From NCBI GenBank assembly GCA_016713035.1, contig JADJPW010000006.1, positions 186,001 through 250,000 on the forward strand: a DNA stretch of 64,000 bases, read 5' to 3'. The DNA is from Verrucomicrobiaceae bacterium. Its GTDB lineage: Bacteria; Verrucomicrobiota; Verrucomicrobiia; Verrucomicrobiales; Verrucomicrobiaceae. Below are positions 9,059-17,075 of this stretch, one piece after another. How positions within the stretch are numbered: position 1 is the first letter of the stretch; the number at the start of each line of letters is the position of its first letter. The translations under genes and the position numbers were made by a program. The notes under the pieces were generated by a model, which was not told the origin of the DNA, searched no databases, and was given only the letters and a program-made list of their open reading frames with translations.

Positions 9059-9405
9059 AACCGGAGTGGTTGAAGGCGCGGGGAGTCTCCCCCAAGGGCC
9101 AACCACGCTGGTTTGCCCGGTGAGGAATGCCACTCAGAGCCTAACCAGCGTGGTTGAAGCCTGGGCCCAGTGGGGAAGGGGCCTAAACAGACGGGTTGAG
9201 TGCCCCCATAGACTCCCCACTTGCCCAACCAGACTGGTTGGAGCCAGGTGCAATCTGGGCAGGTGTCCAACCAGACGGGTTGAGAGCTCTAGGATACTCC
9301 CCATTTGGCGAACCAGACCGGTGGATGCCTGCACCGAGCATGGACGGTGCCCATACAGACTGTTTGAAGCCGAGGGGAGTCTCCCCGCTTCCCGAGCTCC
9401 CACGA
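9059..9405. repeat. tandem array of degenerate palindromes, exact 42-bp period (21-bp half-period)
   Basis: A 13-14 bp imperfect palindrome of the form AACCAGNCTGGTTG starts at 9059, 9101, 9143, 9185, 9227, 9269, 9311 and 9353, that is eight copies at exactly 42-bp steps. Several units carry a second palindrome, GGGGAGTCTCCCC, centred 21 bp from the first (for example at 9086 versus 9065). 21 and 42 bp are two and four turns of B-DNA, so all palindromes face the same side of the helix. Between cores the sequence varies. Because 42 is divisible by three, long open frames arise on both strands; none looks like a protein. Confidence 0.85.
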
Positions 9406-9673
9406 CGCTCTTCCCGTGGCTGATCAAAGAAGAATCAAGGAGCCGCATTCGCCCTTGGCAGCACACCAGTGGGCCAAGCCGCACTTTGAGCGCCTGGAAT
9501 ATTCCCACATGCATTTTAGCACCCTATTTGCGCGGAAATATGCATCCATGTTGCTTTACACGCGCATGTGTCATAAAAAACTCATCATGAGTGCCCGTGC
9601 CCCTACTTTTCCAACATCCTTGTCGAAGATAAAGCTGCACAGGAAACCTCTTATCTGTTAGAAGATCAAAATT

Positions 9674-10279
9674 GTTAGCCAAAGAATCCCATGAGTGAAG
9701 AATTCTATGATGCAGCAACCATCGGGGAGTTGGATACCGTGCGCGCAATGGTCGCTGCCGACCCAACGCTGGTCCATTCCAAGGATCAATGGGGTTTCAC
9801 CGCATTGCACGGTGTAGCAGGTGAGGAACAGCTCGAGATGGCGGAGCTTCTGTTGGACGCAGGTGCAGACCCTAATGCAAAGAACGACGAAGGCATCACA
9901 CCTCTTCATCTTGCCGCTTACCCGGAGATGGCGGAGTTGCTCGTCCGCCGCGGTGCAGACATCAATGTGCGCTCCAATGATGGCCAGACGCCTTTGATTG
10001 TTCAGGCAGCTGAGGCTGAAGGATACGATGTGATGGAGACGTTGCTCCGACTGGGAGCAGATGCAATGGCCAGAGACATTCGCGGTGAAGACGCATTAGA
10101 CATTGCGAGAGCACGCGAAGAGGCCGACAAAGTTGAGCTATTGGCAAAAAATGAAGAAGGCTAACAAGCCGCGTCATGCAACCACTACCAGCCGCCCAGT
10201 TTCGATGATTTCCTGTAGCTACAGCCCCAACCCCGTGATCGACCTTCGCCGCCGCTGGTAGCGGTGCATGCGCTCATCG
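9674..10279 (+). mobile_element. integron gene cassette 1 (ankyrin-repeat gene)
   Basis: The left boundary carries core site GTTAGCC (9674-9680). The attC that closes the cassette begins with GGCTAAC (10159-10165), its exact reverse complement. In integrons each cassette's attC pairs with the core at its own left end, so this match supports a real cassette of about 605 bp. It holds one gene (9691-10164) whose stop codon lies inside the attC start, a common cassette layout. No integrase or clear attI is in the window, so the array is either a solitary cassette insertion or separated from its platform. Confidence 0.6.
9691..10164 (+). CDS. ankyrin-repeat protein
   Basis: 157 aa with about four ankyrin repeats: MVAADPTLVHSKDQWGFTAL, the next ending LLLDAGADPNAKNDEGITPL, then LLVRRGADINVRSNDGQTPL, and a last degenerate one (LLRLGADAMARDIRGEDAL). 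No enzymatic domain, signal or membrane segment, so it is presumably a protein-binding scaffold. It is the single gene of an integron cassette. Its function is unknown; single-domain ankyrin proteins in such positions are sometimes immunity or anti-phage adaptors, but nothing here shows that. Confidence 0.85.
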   Translation: MSEEFYDAATIGELDTVRAMVAADPTLVHSKDQWGFTALHGVAGEEQLEMAELLLDAGADPNAKNDEGITPLHLAAYPEMAELLVRRGADINVRSNDGQTPLIVQAAEAEGYDVMETLLRLGADAMARDIRGEDALDIARAREEADKVELLAKNEEG

Positions 10280-10286
10280 TTCGGCC
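10157..10286. other. attC-like integron recombination site
   Basis: The site runs from core GGCTAAC (10159-10165) to core GTTCGGCC (10279-10286). Inside, the left arm CATGCAACCACTACCAGC pairs with the right arm GCTGGTAGCGGTGCATG with one unpaired extra base, the hallmark that sets attC strand choice. Length (about 120 bp) is in the normal attC range. The two cores belong to different cassettes, and each matches its own partner further away. Confidence 0.6.
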
Positions 10287-10301
10287 AAGAAACAGAGTCC
10301 C

Positions 10302-10811
10302 ATGCTTGAGTCGTTAAAAAAGCTTTTTGGTCGGCGACCTGAACCACGCATGACGATTTCCGTGACTGAAACTCCAGCCCCTGAGACACCCCACCCTTCG
10401 ATTACCTTGAAGTCGGGCATTCTTATCTCGCTTGTCCGACTAAATCAGTATCGAACTTATGAGGGACTCATCGAAGGTATCCCGACCAAGGAGATGAATG
10501 ACCGCTTAATTGATGCAGCTCTGGAAGCTGCAAAAGAACCACACAGGCGCAACGTCAAGTTGTTAGCCCCGATTTATCGGAAGATAGAGCTGAGTCGCCC
10601 TTACCCATTCGGTGATCCTGCATCACTTCCCAGAGTGACATGTATCGGACGCTGGCAATCCCCATTTGGTCAGCGAGGGGCATTCAATGGATGGGGCGAG
10701 ATGACCTTGGTTTGGTATCAGGATGACTTTGCGTTGCCCATTGACCCGACGATCATCACTGCCATCTCAGAGCTTAACTGGGAGCGAGATTCTGATTTCA
10801 TCGAACTGTGA
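10302..10811 (+). CDS. hypothetical protein of integron cassette 2
   Basis: 169 aa from ATG at 10302, 16 bp after the attC core, as expected for a cassette gene. The N-terminus is basic (MLESLKKLFGRRPEP). The rest is a mixed alpha/beta protein with a Trp-rich region (IGRWQSPFGQRGAFNGWGEM, then LVWYQDDFALPIDP). I do not recognise the family. The final acidic segment (NWERDSDFIEL) and lack of leader suggest a soluble cytosolic protein, perhaps an immunity-type protein, but that is a guess. Confidence 0.7.
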   Translation: MLESLKKLFGRRPEPRMTISVTETPAPETPHPSITLKSGILISLVRLNQYRTYEGLIEGIPTKEMNDRLIDAALEAAKEPHRRNVKLLAPIYRKIELSRPYPFGDPASLPRVTCIGRWQSPFGQRGAFNGWGEMTLVWYQDDFALPIDPTIITAISELNWERDSDFIEL

Positions 10812-10829
10812 GCCATCACCCAACACCAA

Positions 10830-10859
10830 GGCCGAACAAAACGGATGCAGTAACGGCTC
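10830..10859. other. left half of a truncated attC site (end of cassette 2)
   Basis: GGCCGAAC (10830-10837) is the perfect reverse complement of the core GTTCGGCC at 10279-10286, the left boundary of the same cassette. It is followed by AAAACGGATGCAGTAACGGC, which reads like the first arm of an attC, but no matching right arm or GTTCGGC core follows. The site therefore seems cut off by the junction with the next fragment. Confidence 0.5.
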
Positions 10860-11012
10860 GAAGGCTATCTGTCGTGTCTGCAACGCTTCCCGCACGGCGG
10901 CTCCATGCGGGACGAAAACGTCATCACCGCCGCCAACGAGCGAAAAATGGCCATGGTCTTCACTGGCGTGCACGAGGCCGTGATTGATGCACCGAGTCAT
11001 CATGATTTGTGA
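10860..11012 (+). pseudogene. 3' remnant of an unknown protein gene
   Basis: An open frame without start codon runs from about 10860 to TGA at 11010-11012 and encodes 50 residues including RFPHGGSMRDENVITAANER and KMAMVFTGVHEAV, which looks like real, conserved-type coding sequence. It begins abruptly at the broken attC and ends 8 bp before the IS inverted repeat. I cannot name the parent family. The preserved frame suggests a recent truncation. Confidence 0.4.
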
Positions 11013-11020
11013 ATTCATGA

Positions 11021-12519
11021 CACAGCCATCCCATAGCCCTCGGAAACTGACGGGCAAGCGAGTGGTTTGCGAAGGGAGGGCGGCTTAAAAGCGGAGCAGG
11101 GCGAGTTGAGTTTTTACGGCCTAAAGCGCGGTTATGCAGGCATATCACGCGGGTGCTGTCCCATGAGATTGCGTGCCCGCAGGCTCAAACCCTGGCAACC
11201 ACGAGGTATGCGGACTGCCCAGTATTTTGAAACTGCCACCTGCTGTCCCATAGCTTTGCAAAACGCCAAGCAGATCGAGCCGTTCCCACATCGACGCGCG
11301 GGCCACAGCAAAGAGCCGCGTGAAGCTGTGGCCCCACTGGCTCATGTGTGCGGCGAAGCGCAGCAGCACATACACCAGCAGCGCCGTCCACACCTGCCAG
11401 CGGATCGCGTTGGCGTTGTGCCCCAAAAAGTCGCCGAGCTTGAGTGTTTGCTTCACCTGTTTGAAGAACACCTCAATGTCCCAGCGGGCGCGGTAGAGGT
11501 CGCAGACGCTGCGAGGACTCCAATGGGTGTTGTTGGTGATGAAGACCATCAGGCGCTTCTCGCCATCGACCTCCACCCATGCCTCGACCCGCCGCACGGT
11601 CCAACCGGAGAGCGACTTCCACTTCGTCCCGGTGAGCTTGACGATCTGATCCTTCACAATGCCGCTGCCTTTGACCACCGGCAGGTTGCGAAGGGCGCGG
11701 TAGCGGAGGTTGTCCTTGGCGCGGGTGACCCACTGCACGCCGCGCAAATCGAGATCATGCAGGTGGGCGAAGTCCACATACGCCTTGTCAAAGACGACCA
11801 CTTCGCCCTCTTTCAATCCGGCGCAAAGCTCACGGGCGCGCTTGTTGTCATGCTCGCCGGCGCTGCCCACGATGGCGAAGGTGGGCAGGAAGCTGTTCAA
11901 GGCTCAGGCGCAGGTGCATCTTGGCGGCGGCCTTGCGGCGGCGGTGCCTGGCCCAGCCCATGCAGTTGGCCACCAGTTCCATCACAGTGGAGTCAACCGC
12001 GTGAATCCTCACTTTGAAACGGTGAAGCGGAGCGCGTGAACTGCGGCCGGGCCGCTGAGAGCAAAGCTCGCATCGCAATGATGCAGATGTTCGAGCGTGC
12101 GCCAGAAGACCAGGCTCGGTGAAGCGAGCGTCGCGCTCCTTGTTGGCGTGGAGAGGTTGTTGCGCGAGGGCGGGGTGAGGCCAAAGGCGGCGATGGCGCG
12201 GGTCTTGAGCCGCAGCCAGTCGCAGATGTCGTTGAGGCTCAGGGCGTGGGCGAGCTGGGCGAAGATCATCGTGCCGAGGTGGCTCATGACACTAAAGGTC
12301 CGCGCCTTGGCGTCCACGCCGGTCTCCCTGGCAGCGGTGCTGATGATGCTGCGCGGTATGAGCTTGAGAATCTGGCCGAGAACGTTGATGTGATGGCGTG
12401 CTGGCTGGGTGGCTTGGGTGTGTTTTGGTTTTGACATCGCAATCCAAATCAAACCACTTCTCGCCCTCAGTCAGCACACTTCACACCCCTCTGCCTAGCC
12501 GCCTTATGGGATGGCTGTG
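11021..12519. mobile_element. IS4-like insertion sequence, about 1.5 kb, with 15-bp terminal inverted repeats
   Basis: CACAGCCATCCCATA at 11021-11035 is repeated exactly in inverted orientation as TATGGGATGGCTGTG at 12505-12519. The 1499-bp interval holds a DDE transposase on the minus strand. No clear target-site duplication flanks the ends (left ATTCATGA, right AAGCTAAT), which suggests rearrangement after insertion or loss of the original junctions. The left end abuts a truncated gene fragment. Confidence 0.8.
11145..12452 (-). pseudogene. IS4-family DDE transposase, broken by two frameshifts
   Basis: Three consecutive minus-strand frames make one transposase. The N-terminal part (12452 to about 12015) holds a DUF4372-like start (RHHINVLGQILKLIPRSII). 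The middle frame carries the first catalytic Asp region (IHAVDSTVMELVANCMGWAR). The last frame (to 11145) has VVVFDKAYVDF and the YREK-type region (CDLYRARWDIEVFFKQVK). Shifts lie near 12010-12030 and near 11898-11901, where one extra base separates LRLSL from NSFLPTF. The element is probably immobile unless these are sequence errors. Confidence 0.85.
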
Positions 12520-12579
12520 AAGCTAATAGATATATTTGTTGTCGCGATATTTTGCCGTGGGGATTTCCCCGTTGTTTCC

Positions 12580-13743
12580 TCAGAAGGTGAGGGCTAGGAA
12601 AAAGGGCAGGGTCATTTCTCTGTGGTGGGGGCGACGGGCATGCCGGGCTGGGGAGGCGGGCTTGGCCGTTGATGATGATTTTTCTCCGGCTTTGAGGCCG
12701 CTGCGGATGATGCGTTTGCCGTCGATGGTGGGGCCGAGGGTGATGGGCTTGTACACGCTGAGGTTCTTTTCGTCGATGCCGAGGACGTATTTGTTGGCTT
12801 GATCGGTGAGGATGGCTTTTTCGTCGATGAGGAGGGCTTTGTGCTTGGCGGTGATGGGGATGCGTAGCCGGGCAAAGAGGCCTGGGGTGAGGAGGCCTTT
12901 GGTGTTGGGGAATTCGGCGCGGAGGAGCATGCTGCCGGTGGCGGCATCGAGGCGGTTGTTGAGGCTTTCGACGTGGCCTTGGTGGGGGTAGGTGGTTTCG
13001 TCGGAGAGCTGGGCCTGGACGGGGATGTGGCCGTCTTCGTCGGTGTGGACGGTTTTGTCGCGCTGGAGGGCTTGGAGCTTGAGGAGGCTGCTTTCGTCGA
13101 TGTCGGCGTAGATGTGGACGGGATCGACGCTGACGAGGGTGGTGAGGAGGGTGGTGCCTGCGGTGACAAAGTTCCCCTGGGTGGTGATGGCGCGGCTGAT
13201 GCGGCCTGCGATGGGGGCTTTGACTTCGGTGTGCTCCATTTCGATGCTGGCGCTGTGTTCGGCGGCTTTGGCGGCTTCTAGGGCGGCTTGGGCCTGGAGG
13301 TGCATGGATTCGCGTGCTTCGGCCTGCTCTGGGGAGAGAGCTTTGGCGGCGAGGAGGAGTTTTACGCGGTCGAACTCGGCCTTCATGGCTTTGGCATTGG
13401 CTTCGGCGCGGGTGACTTCGGCCTGGGCGGCTCGGAGTTTGGTCTCAAAGGCGCGGGGGTCGATGGTGAAGAGGACGGTGTCTTTGGCGATGAGGGCTCC
13501 GGCCTGAAAATGCACCTGGGTGATGTAGCCGGAGACGCGGGGCTTGAGCTCGACGGTTTCTACGGCTTCGACGCGTCCGGTGAACTCTTGCCATTCGACA
13601 AGCTCGCGCTCTTCGACGGCGGCGAGGGTGACGGGGGCCGGGGGCATGTGCATGGCTCCGCCACCTGCGCTGGGGGTGCCTGCGGGTGGTTTGTGACAGG
13701 CGATGAGGAGGAGTGCGGTGAGGACAGTGAGCGTATGCTTCAT
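12580..13743 (-). CDS. RND-type efflux periplasmic adaptor lipoprotein (MFP/HlyD family), C-terminus probably frameshifted
   Basis: About 387 aa from ATG at 13743. The signal peptide ends in a lipobox (LLLIACHKP), so it is anchored to the inner membrane's outer face. The order is as in AcrA-type adaptors: barrel-sandwich strand (GYITQVHFQAGALI), a long alpha hairpin rich in Ala/Glu, the second lipoyl half (EVKAPIAGRISRA), beta-barrel and membrane-proximal domain (YVLGIDEKNLSVYKPITLGP). Near the end the frame changes register at an A-run (minus strand, around 12679-12683): the alternative frame gives the expected PGMPVAP-type ending. No RND pump or outer-membrane channel gene is adjacent. Confidence 0.85.
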   Translation of the reverse strand: MKHTLTVLTALLLIACHKPPAGTPSAGGGAMHMPPAPVTLAAVEERELVEWQEFTGRVEAVETVELKPRVSGYITQVHFQAGALIAKDTVLFTIDPRAFETKLRAAQAEVTRAEANAKAMKAEFDRVKLLLAAKALSPEQAEARESMHLQAQAALEAAKAAEHSASIEMEHTEVKAPIAGRISRAITTQGNFVTAGTTLLTTLVSVDPVHIYADIDESSLLKLQALQRDKTVHTDEDGHIPVQAQLSDETTYPHQGHVESLNNRLDAATGSMLLRAEFPNTKGLLTPGLFARLRIPITAKHKALLIDEKAILTDQANKYVLGIDEKNLSVYKPITLGPTIDGKRIIRSGLKAGEKSSSTAKPASPARHARRPHHREMTLPFFLALTF

Positions 13744-13761
13744 GGGGCGGGGCTGCATGGC

Positions 13762-14792
13762 TCAGGCTTGCTGGTATTGCAAAGCCCACTGCTTGGCAAA
13801 GTAGGTCAAAATCATGTCTGCTCCGGCACGGCGGATGCCGATGAGGGATTCGTGGACGATTTTGGCCTCATCGAGCCAGCCTGCGGCGGAGGCGGATTTG
13901 ATCATGAGGTATTCTCCGCTGACCTGGTATGCGGCGAGCGGGAGCGTGGTGGCGGCTCGCAGACGTGCGAGGATGTCTAGGTAGGGCCCGGCGGGTTTGA
14001 CCATGAGGATGTCTGCGCCTTCGGCTTCATCGAGTGCGGCTTCGCGCAGGGCCTCACGGGCATTGGCGGGGTCCATCTGGTAGGTTTTTTTGTCTCCAGC
14101 ACGTGGGGCGGAGTCGAGTGCTCCACGGAAGGGGCCGTAGTAGGCGCTGGCATACTTGGCGGTGTAGCTCATGATCGAGACGGACTGGAAGTCTGCCTCA
14201 TCGAGTGCGGTGCGCAGTGCGGCGACGCGGCCATCCATCATGTCGCTGGGGAGACGATGTCTGCGCCTGCTCGGGCGTGGCAAAGTGCCTGCTGCTGGAG
14301 CACGGCGACGGTTTCGTCATTCAAGATGCGCCCGTCGTCGCTGACGAGGCCGTCGTGGCCATCGCTGTTGTAGGGATCGAGTGCGATGTCGGTGATGACG
14401 GTGAGTGTGGGGTGGGCGCTTTTCAGAGCGCGGATGGCGCGGGGGACGAGGCCGCCATCGTCGGCGCATGCGGCGGCGTCGCGGGTTTTGAGCTCATCGG
14501 GGATGCGGGGGAAGAGCACGACAGCAGGCACGCCCAGTGCGTGGGCGGCGCCAGCTTCTCGTACGAGGCCGTCGAGGCTCCAGCGTGTGCATCCCGGCAT
14601 GGAGGCGATGGGGGTGTCTTGGCTGCCTTCTTGAAAGAATAGCGGATAAATGAGGTGGCCGGGGGTGAGCTCGGTCTCGCGGACGAGGTCACGGATGGTG
14701 GGGCTTTGGCGATTGCGGCGCGGGCGGACGGGGAGGTTCATGAGCGATGTCAGGCGGGGCAGGGGATCGGGCGTGCCGATAAAGTGGCTCAC
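13762..14792 (-). CDS. hemB: delta-aminolevulinic acid dehydratase (porphobilinogen synthase), single-base frameshift
   Basis: HemB condenses two 5-aminolevulinate molecules to porphobilinogen in haem synthesis. The first part (GTG at 14792 to about 14247) has RPRRNRQSPTIRDLVRETEL and the LIYPLFF strand, then ITDIALDPYNSDGHDG. The second part contains the active-site Lys regions (SYTAKYASAYYGPFR and MVKPAGPYLDI). The join falls in the strictly conserved ADIVSPSDMMDGR segment, where one base is missing from a run of four C (minus strand, 14247-14250). Since HemB is essential, a sequence error is more likely than a dead gene. The start overlaps the preceding gene's stop, so the two are translationally coupled. 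Confidence 0.9.
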
Positions 14793-16072
14793 TCCTTCAC
14801 GATGCGCCAGCGCTTTGCCTTGAACTCATGACGCGGTAGCGAACCTGCCTCTGCTGCGATGACTGGGATGCGCAGGGAGAAGGTGTCCTTTAGCCGAGTT
14901 TCCAGTCGCTTCAGGCTGGTTTGTGGAGAGCCTGGGGCGATTTCTACGAGGACTTCGATTTCATCCATGCCATCGACTTGGCGTTGCTGGACCATGAATT
15001 CCACGACCTCTGGCAGCTCGCGCACGACGGCCTCGATTGCACTGGGATAGACATTCACTCCGCGAATGACGGCCATGTCGTCGATGCGGCTGAGGATGCC
15101 GCCCTCTAGGGTGAGGCGCTCGCGGTGGAGGCGCTTGCGGACGAGATCACCGGTGCGGTAACGGAGCAGGGGACAAGCCGTACGGTCTAGCGTGGTGAGG
15201 ACGAGCTCGCCGCATTCACCATCGGCGACTTCGAGGCCGGTTTTGGGGTCCAGGACTTCCGCGAAATAGGCCTCCTCCATGACGACGAGGCTGCCGGGGG
15301 TATCCGCAGACTCGAAGCTGACAGGGCCCACCTCTGTCATTCCGTGGTGGTCGAAAACCTGTGCATCCCATTGCTTTTCTAGTCGCTCACGCACAGCGGG
15401 CACACTGCCGCCAGACTCACCTGCGACGATGATTTTCTGCACGCGGAGGCTCATGCGCTCGATGCCGGATGCGTCGCCAATGAGCTCCCCCAGGCGCATC
15501 GCATAGGTGGGCGTGCAGCAGAGCACCGTAGCGCCGTAGCGGGCCATCAGCTCCAGTCGTGCCTGGCTACTTAGGCCGCCACAGGGCAGGACCATGTAAT
15601 CTTTCGCCGCTGCCTCAAAAGCCGTCCAAAACCCCAAAAATGGCCCAAATGAGAACGCGAAACAGATACGGTCGCGGCCTTTCACTAGCCCGGCAGCTTC
15701 ATAAACACGCCGCCAGCATGCCAACATGGCCTCCCAGCTCTCTGGTGTGTCGATCCAGGCCATCGGCTGCCCAGTAGAGCTGCCGCTCGTCTGGCAAAAA
15801 CGCGTGTATTGGCCCACCGCGCGGGTCAAATTCGTTCCAAAGGGTGGATTGGCCTCCCGATCGGCTTCGATTTCACTTTTCGAGGTCAGTGGCACGAATT
15901 TGACGAAGTCTTCCAGGCGATTCATGCCGCTGGAGCGCACGCCCTGCTCGCGGAAGCGCTTACCATAAAAACCATCTGCCGTGGCCAGATTTAAGATGAT
16001 CGTTCGCAGCTTGCGCCATTGATTGGAGCGCAAACGCACACGGTCGATCAACGGTGAGTTGGGAGTGGACAC
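14789..16072 (-). CDS. phenylacetate-CoA ligase-like AMP-forming enzyme
   Basis: About 427 aa from GTG at 16072; a TTG ten codons upstream is possible but less likely. It belongs to the PaaK-type branch of adenylate-forming enzymes: P-loop-like QTSGSSTGQPM, the A5-type motif FDHHGMTEVGPVSFE, the hinge YRTGDLVR and the C-terminal IRGVNVYPSAIE segment seen in PaaK. It would activate a carboxylate to acyl-AMP and then acyl-CoA. Stop overlaps the hemB start by four bases. There is no phenylacetate pathway nearby, so the substrate is open. Confidence 0.85.
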   Translation of the reverse strand: MSTPNSPLIDRVRLRSNQWRKLRTIILNLATADGFYGKRFREQGVRSSGMNRLEDFVKFVPLTSKSEIEADREANPPFGTNLTRAVGQYTRFCQTSGSSTGQPMAWIDTPESWEAMLACWRRVYEAAGLVKGRDRICFAFSFGPFLGFWTAFEAAAKDYMVLPCGGLSSQARLELMARYGATVLCCTPTYAMRLGELIGDASGIERMSLRVQKIIVAGESGGSVPAVRERLEKQWDAQVFDHHGMTEVGPVSFESADTPGSLVVMEEAYFAEVLDPKTGLEVADGECGELVLTTLDRTACPLLRYRTGDLVRKRLHRERLTLEGGILSRIDDMAVIRGVNVYPSAIEAVVRELPEVVEFMVQQRQVDGMDEIEVLVEIAPGSPQTSLKRLETRLKDTFSLRIPVIAAEAGSLPRHEFKAKRWRIVKE

Positions 16073-16249
16073 GGGCGGGAGTTTTCGCTGGTGGGGGAAC
16101 AAAGCGCAAGGTGGTTTTCCGGCTAAAATTCAAAAAACTTATGCATTTGGCACAATTAATTTACATAAACTACACAGTTAATATAATTTTTATATTGCGG
16201 AATTCTAAAATTTTCATTAAAGTTTCATCAATTCAGACAAAAAACAGCC

Positions 16250-17002
16250 ATGTGTCACTCATCTTTGATCCCTTTTGGCGCCGCCGCTGCCCTCGTCCTC
16301 ACTCTTTCCTCGTGCTCCATGCCGAAGGGAATCTTTGAAAACGGCGGCTTGTTCTCGAAAAAGACGGAAGTCCGTCAGGCGCAGACGTTCAAGAGCACTG
16401 GGCCACTGGTGACGGGAGTCCGCTATGAAGTACGCAAGGCCCTGGCCACGACGGTGCCTTTCCGTCCTACAGATGTGAAGCGTTACACTTTTGTGCTCGA
16501 TAAGCCCAAACCGATCGAAAAAGTGCCCCTCATGCTCGCAGAGGCCGCTCGTCCGGTGCATGGCACCAGCTTGCGTGTCCGCACTACCGCTTACACGCAT
16601 AGTGAGAGCGACCACATCGTGTATGGAGTGAAGAACGCCATCGGCACCAATTTGAAGTACGGCAGCCTGCGTAGTGCAGCGGCGGATTGGTCACGTTTCC
16701 CAGTGGGCACCCGTTTCTGCATCAATAGCGAGCCTGGAATCGTCTATGAAGTCGATGACTATGGCAGCGCCCTGGTCGGCACGAGCACCATCGACATCTA
16801 CAAGCCCAGCCGTGGCATGATGAATGCCTGGGGAGTCCGCCATGTGGACATCAAAGTCGTCAAATGGGGTTCCTACGAGCGCAGCATGCAGCTCATGCGT
16901 GACCGCACTCGCTGGCCGCATGTGCGCCGTATGATGAACAGCATCCAGGCCCGTGTGAAGTCTGGCGGAGCCTCCTCCATGCCACTGACCGCCTCAATTT
17001 GA
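16250..17002 (+). CDS. 3D-domain (RlpA/MltA-like double-psi barrel) lipoprotein
   Basis: 250 aa. The leader MCHSSLIPFG ends in a lipobox (LTLSSCSM), so a lipoprotein. The C-terminal half is a 3D domain: TTAYTHSESDH, then GTRFCINSEPGIVYEVDDYG and STIDIYKP, with conserved Asp residues (VDD, ID) that give the domain its name and that in MltA-like proteins act on peptidoglycan. The conserved Trp-Gly-Val-Arg (AWGVRHVDIKVVKWG) closes the fold. It probably binds or cleaves cell-wall glycan. Upstream about 110 bp are very AT-rich and likely contain the promoter. Confidence 0.85.
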   Translation: MCHSSLIPFGAAAALVLTLSSCSMPKGIFENGGLFSKKTEVRQAQTFKSTGPLVTGVRYEVRKALATTVPFRPTDVKRYTFVLDKPKPIEKVPLMLAEAARPVHGTSLRVRTTAYTHSESDHIVYGVKNAIGTNLKYGSLRSAAADWSRFPVGTRFCINSEPGIVYEVDDYGSALVGTSTIDIYKPSRGMMNAWGVRHVDIKVVKWGSYERSMQLMRDRTRWPHVRRMMNSIQARVKSGGASSMPLTASI

Positions 17003-17075
17003 GGAAAAGTCCCTATTCTCGGGTTACTTTTGCCAGAGGATATTTTCGGCCGTTTTCGCCGTTCACTCGGCATCC

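Noticed and set aside
9059..9405. CRISPR-like interpretation of the 42-bp array
   Set aside because: The repeated core is only about 14 bp and degenerate, the intervals are part of a second periodic palindrome, and no cas genes are near.
9066..9590. Proteins with 14-residue repeats across the 42-bp array
   Set aside because: All three frames on both strands stay open equally, as expected from a period of 42; no codon bias or start context.
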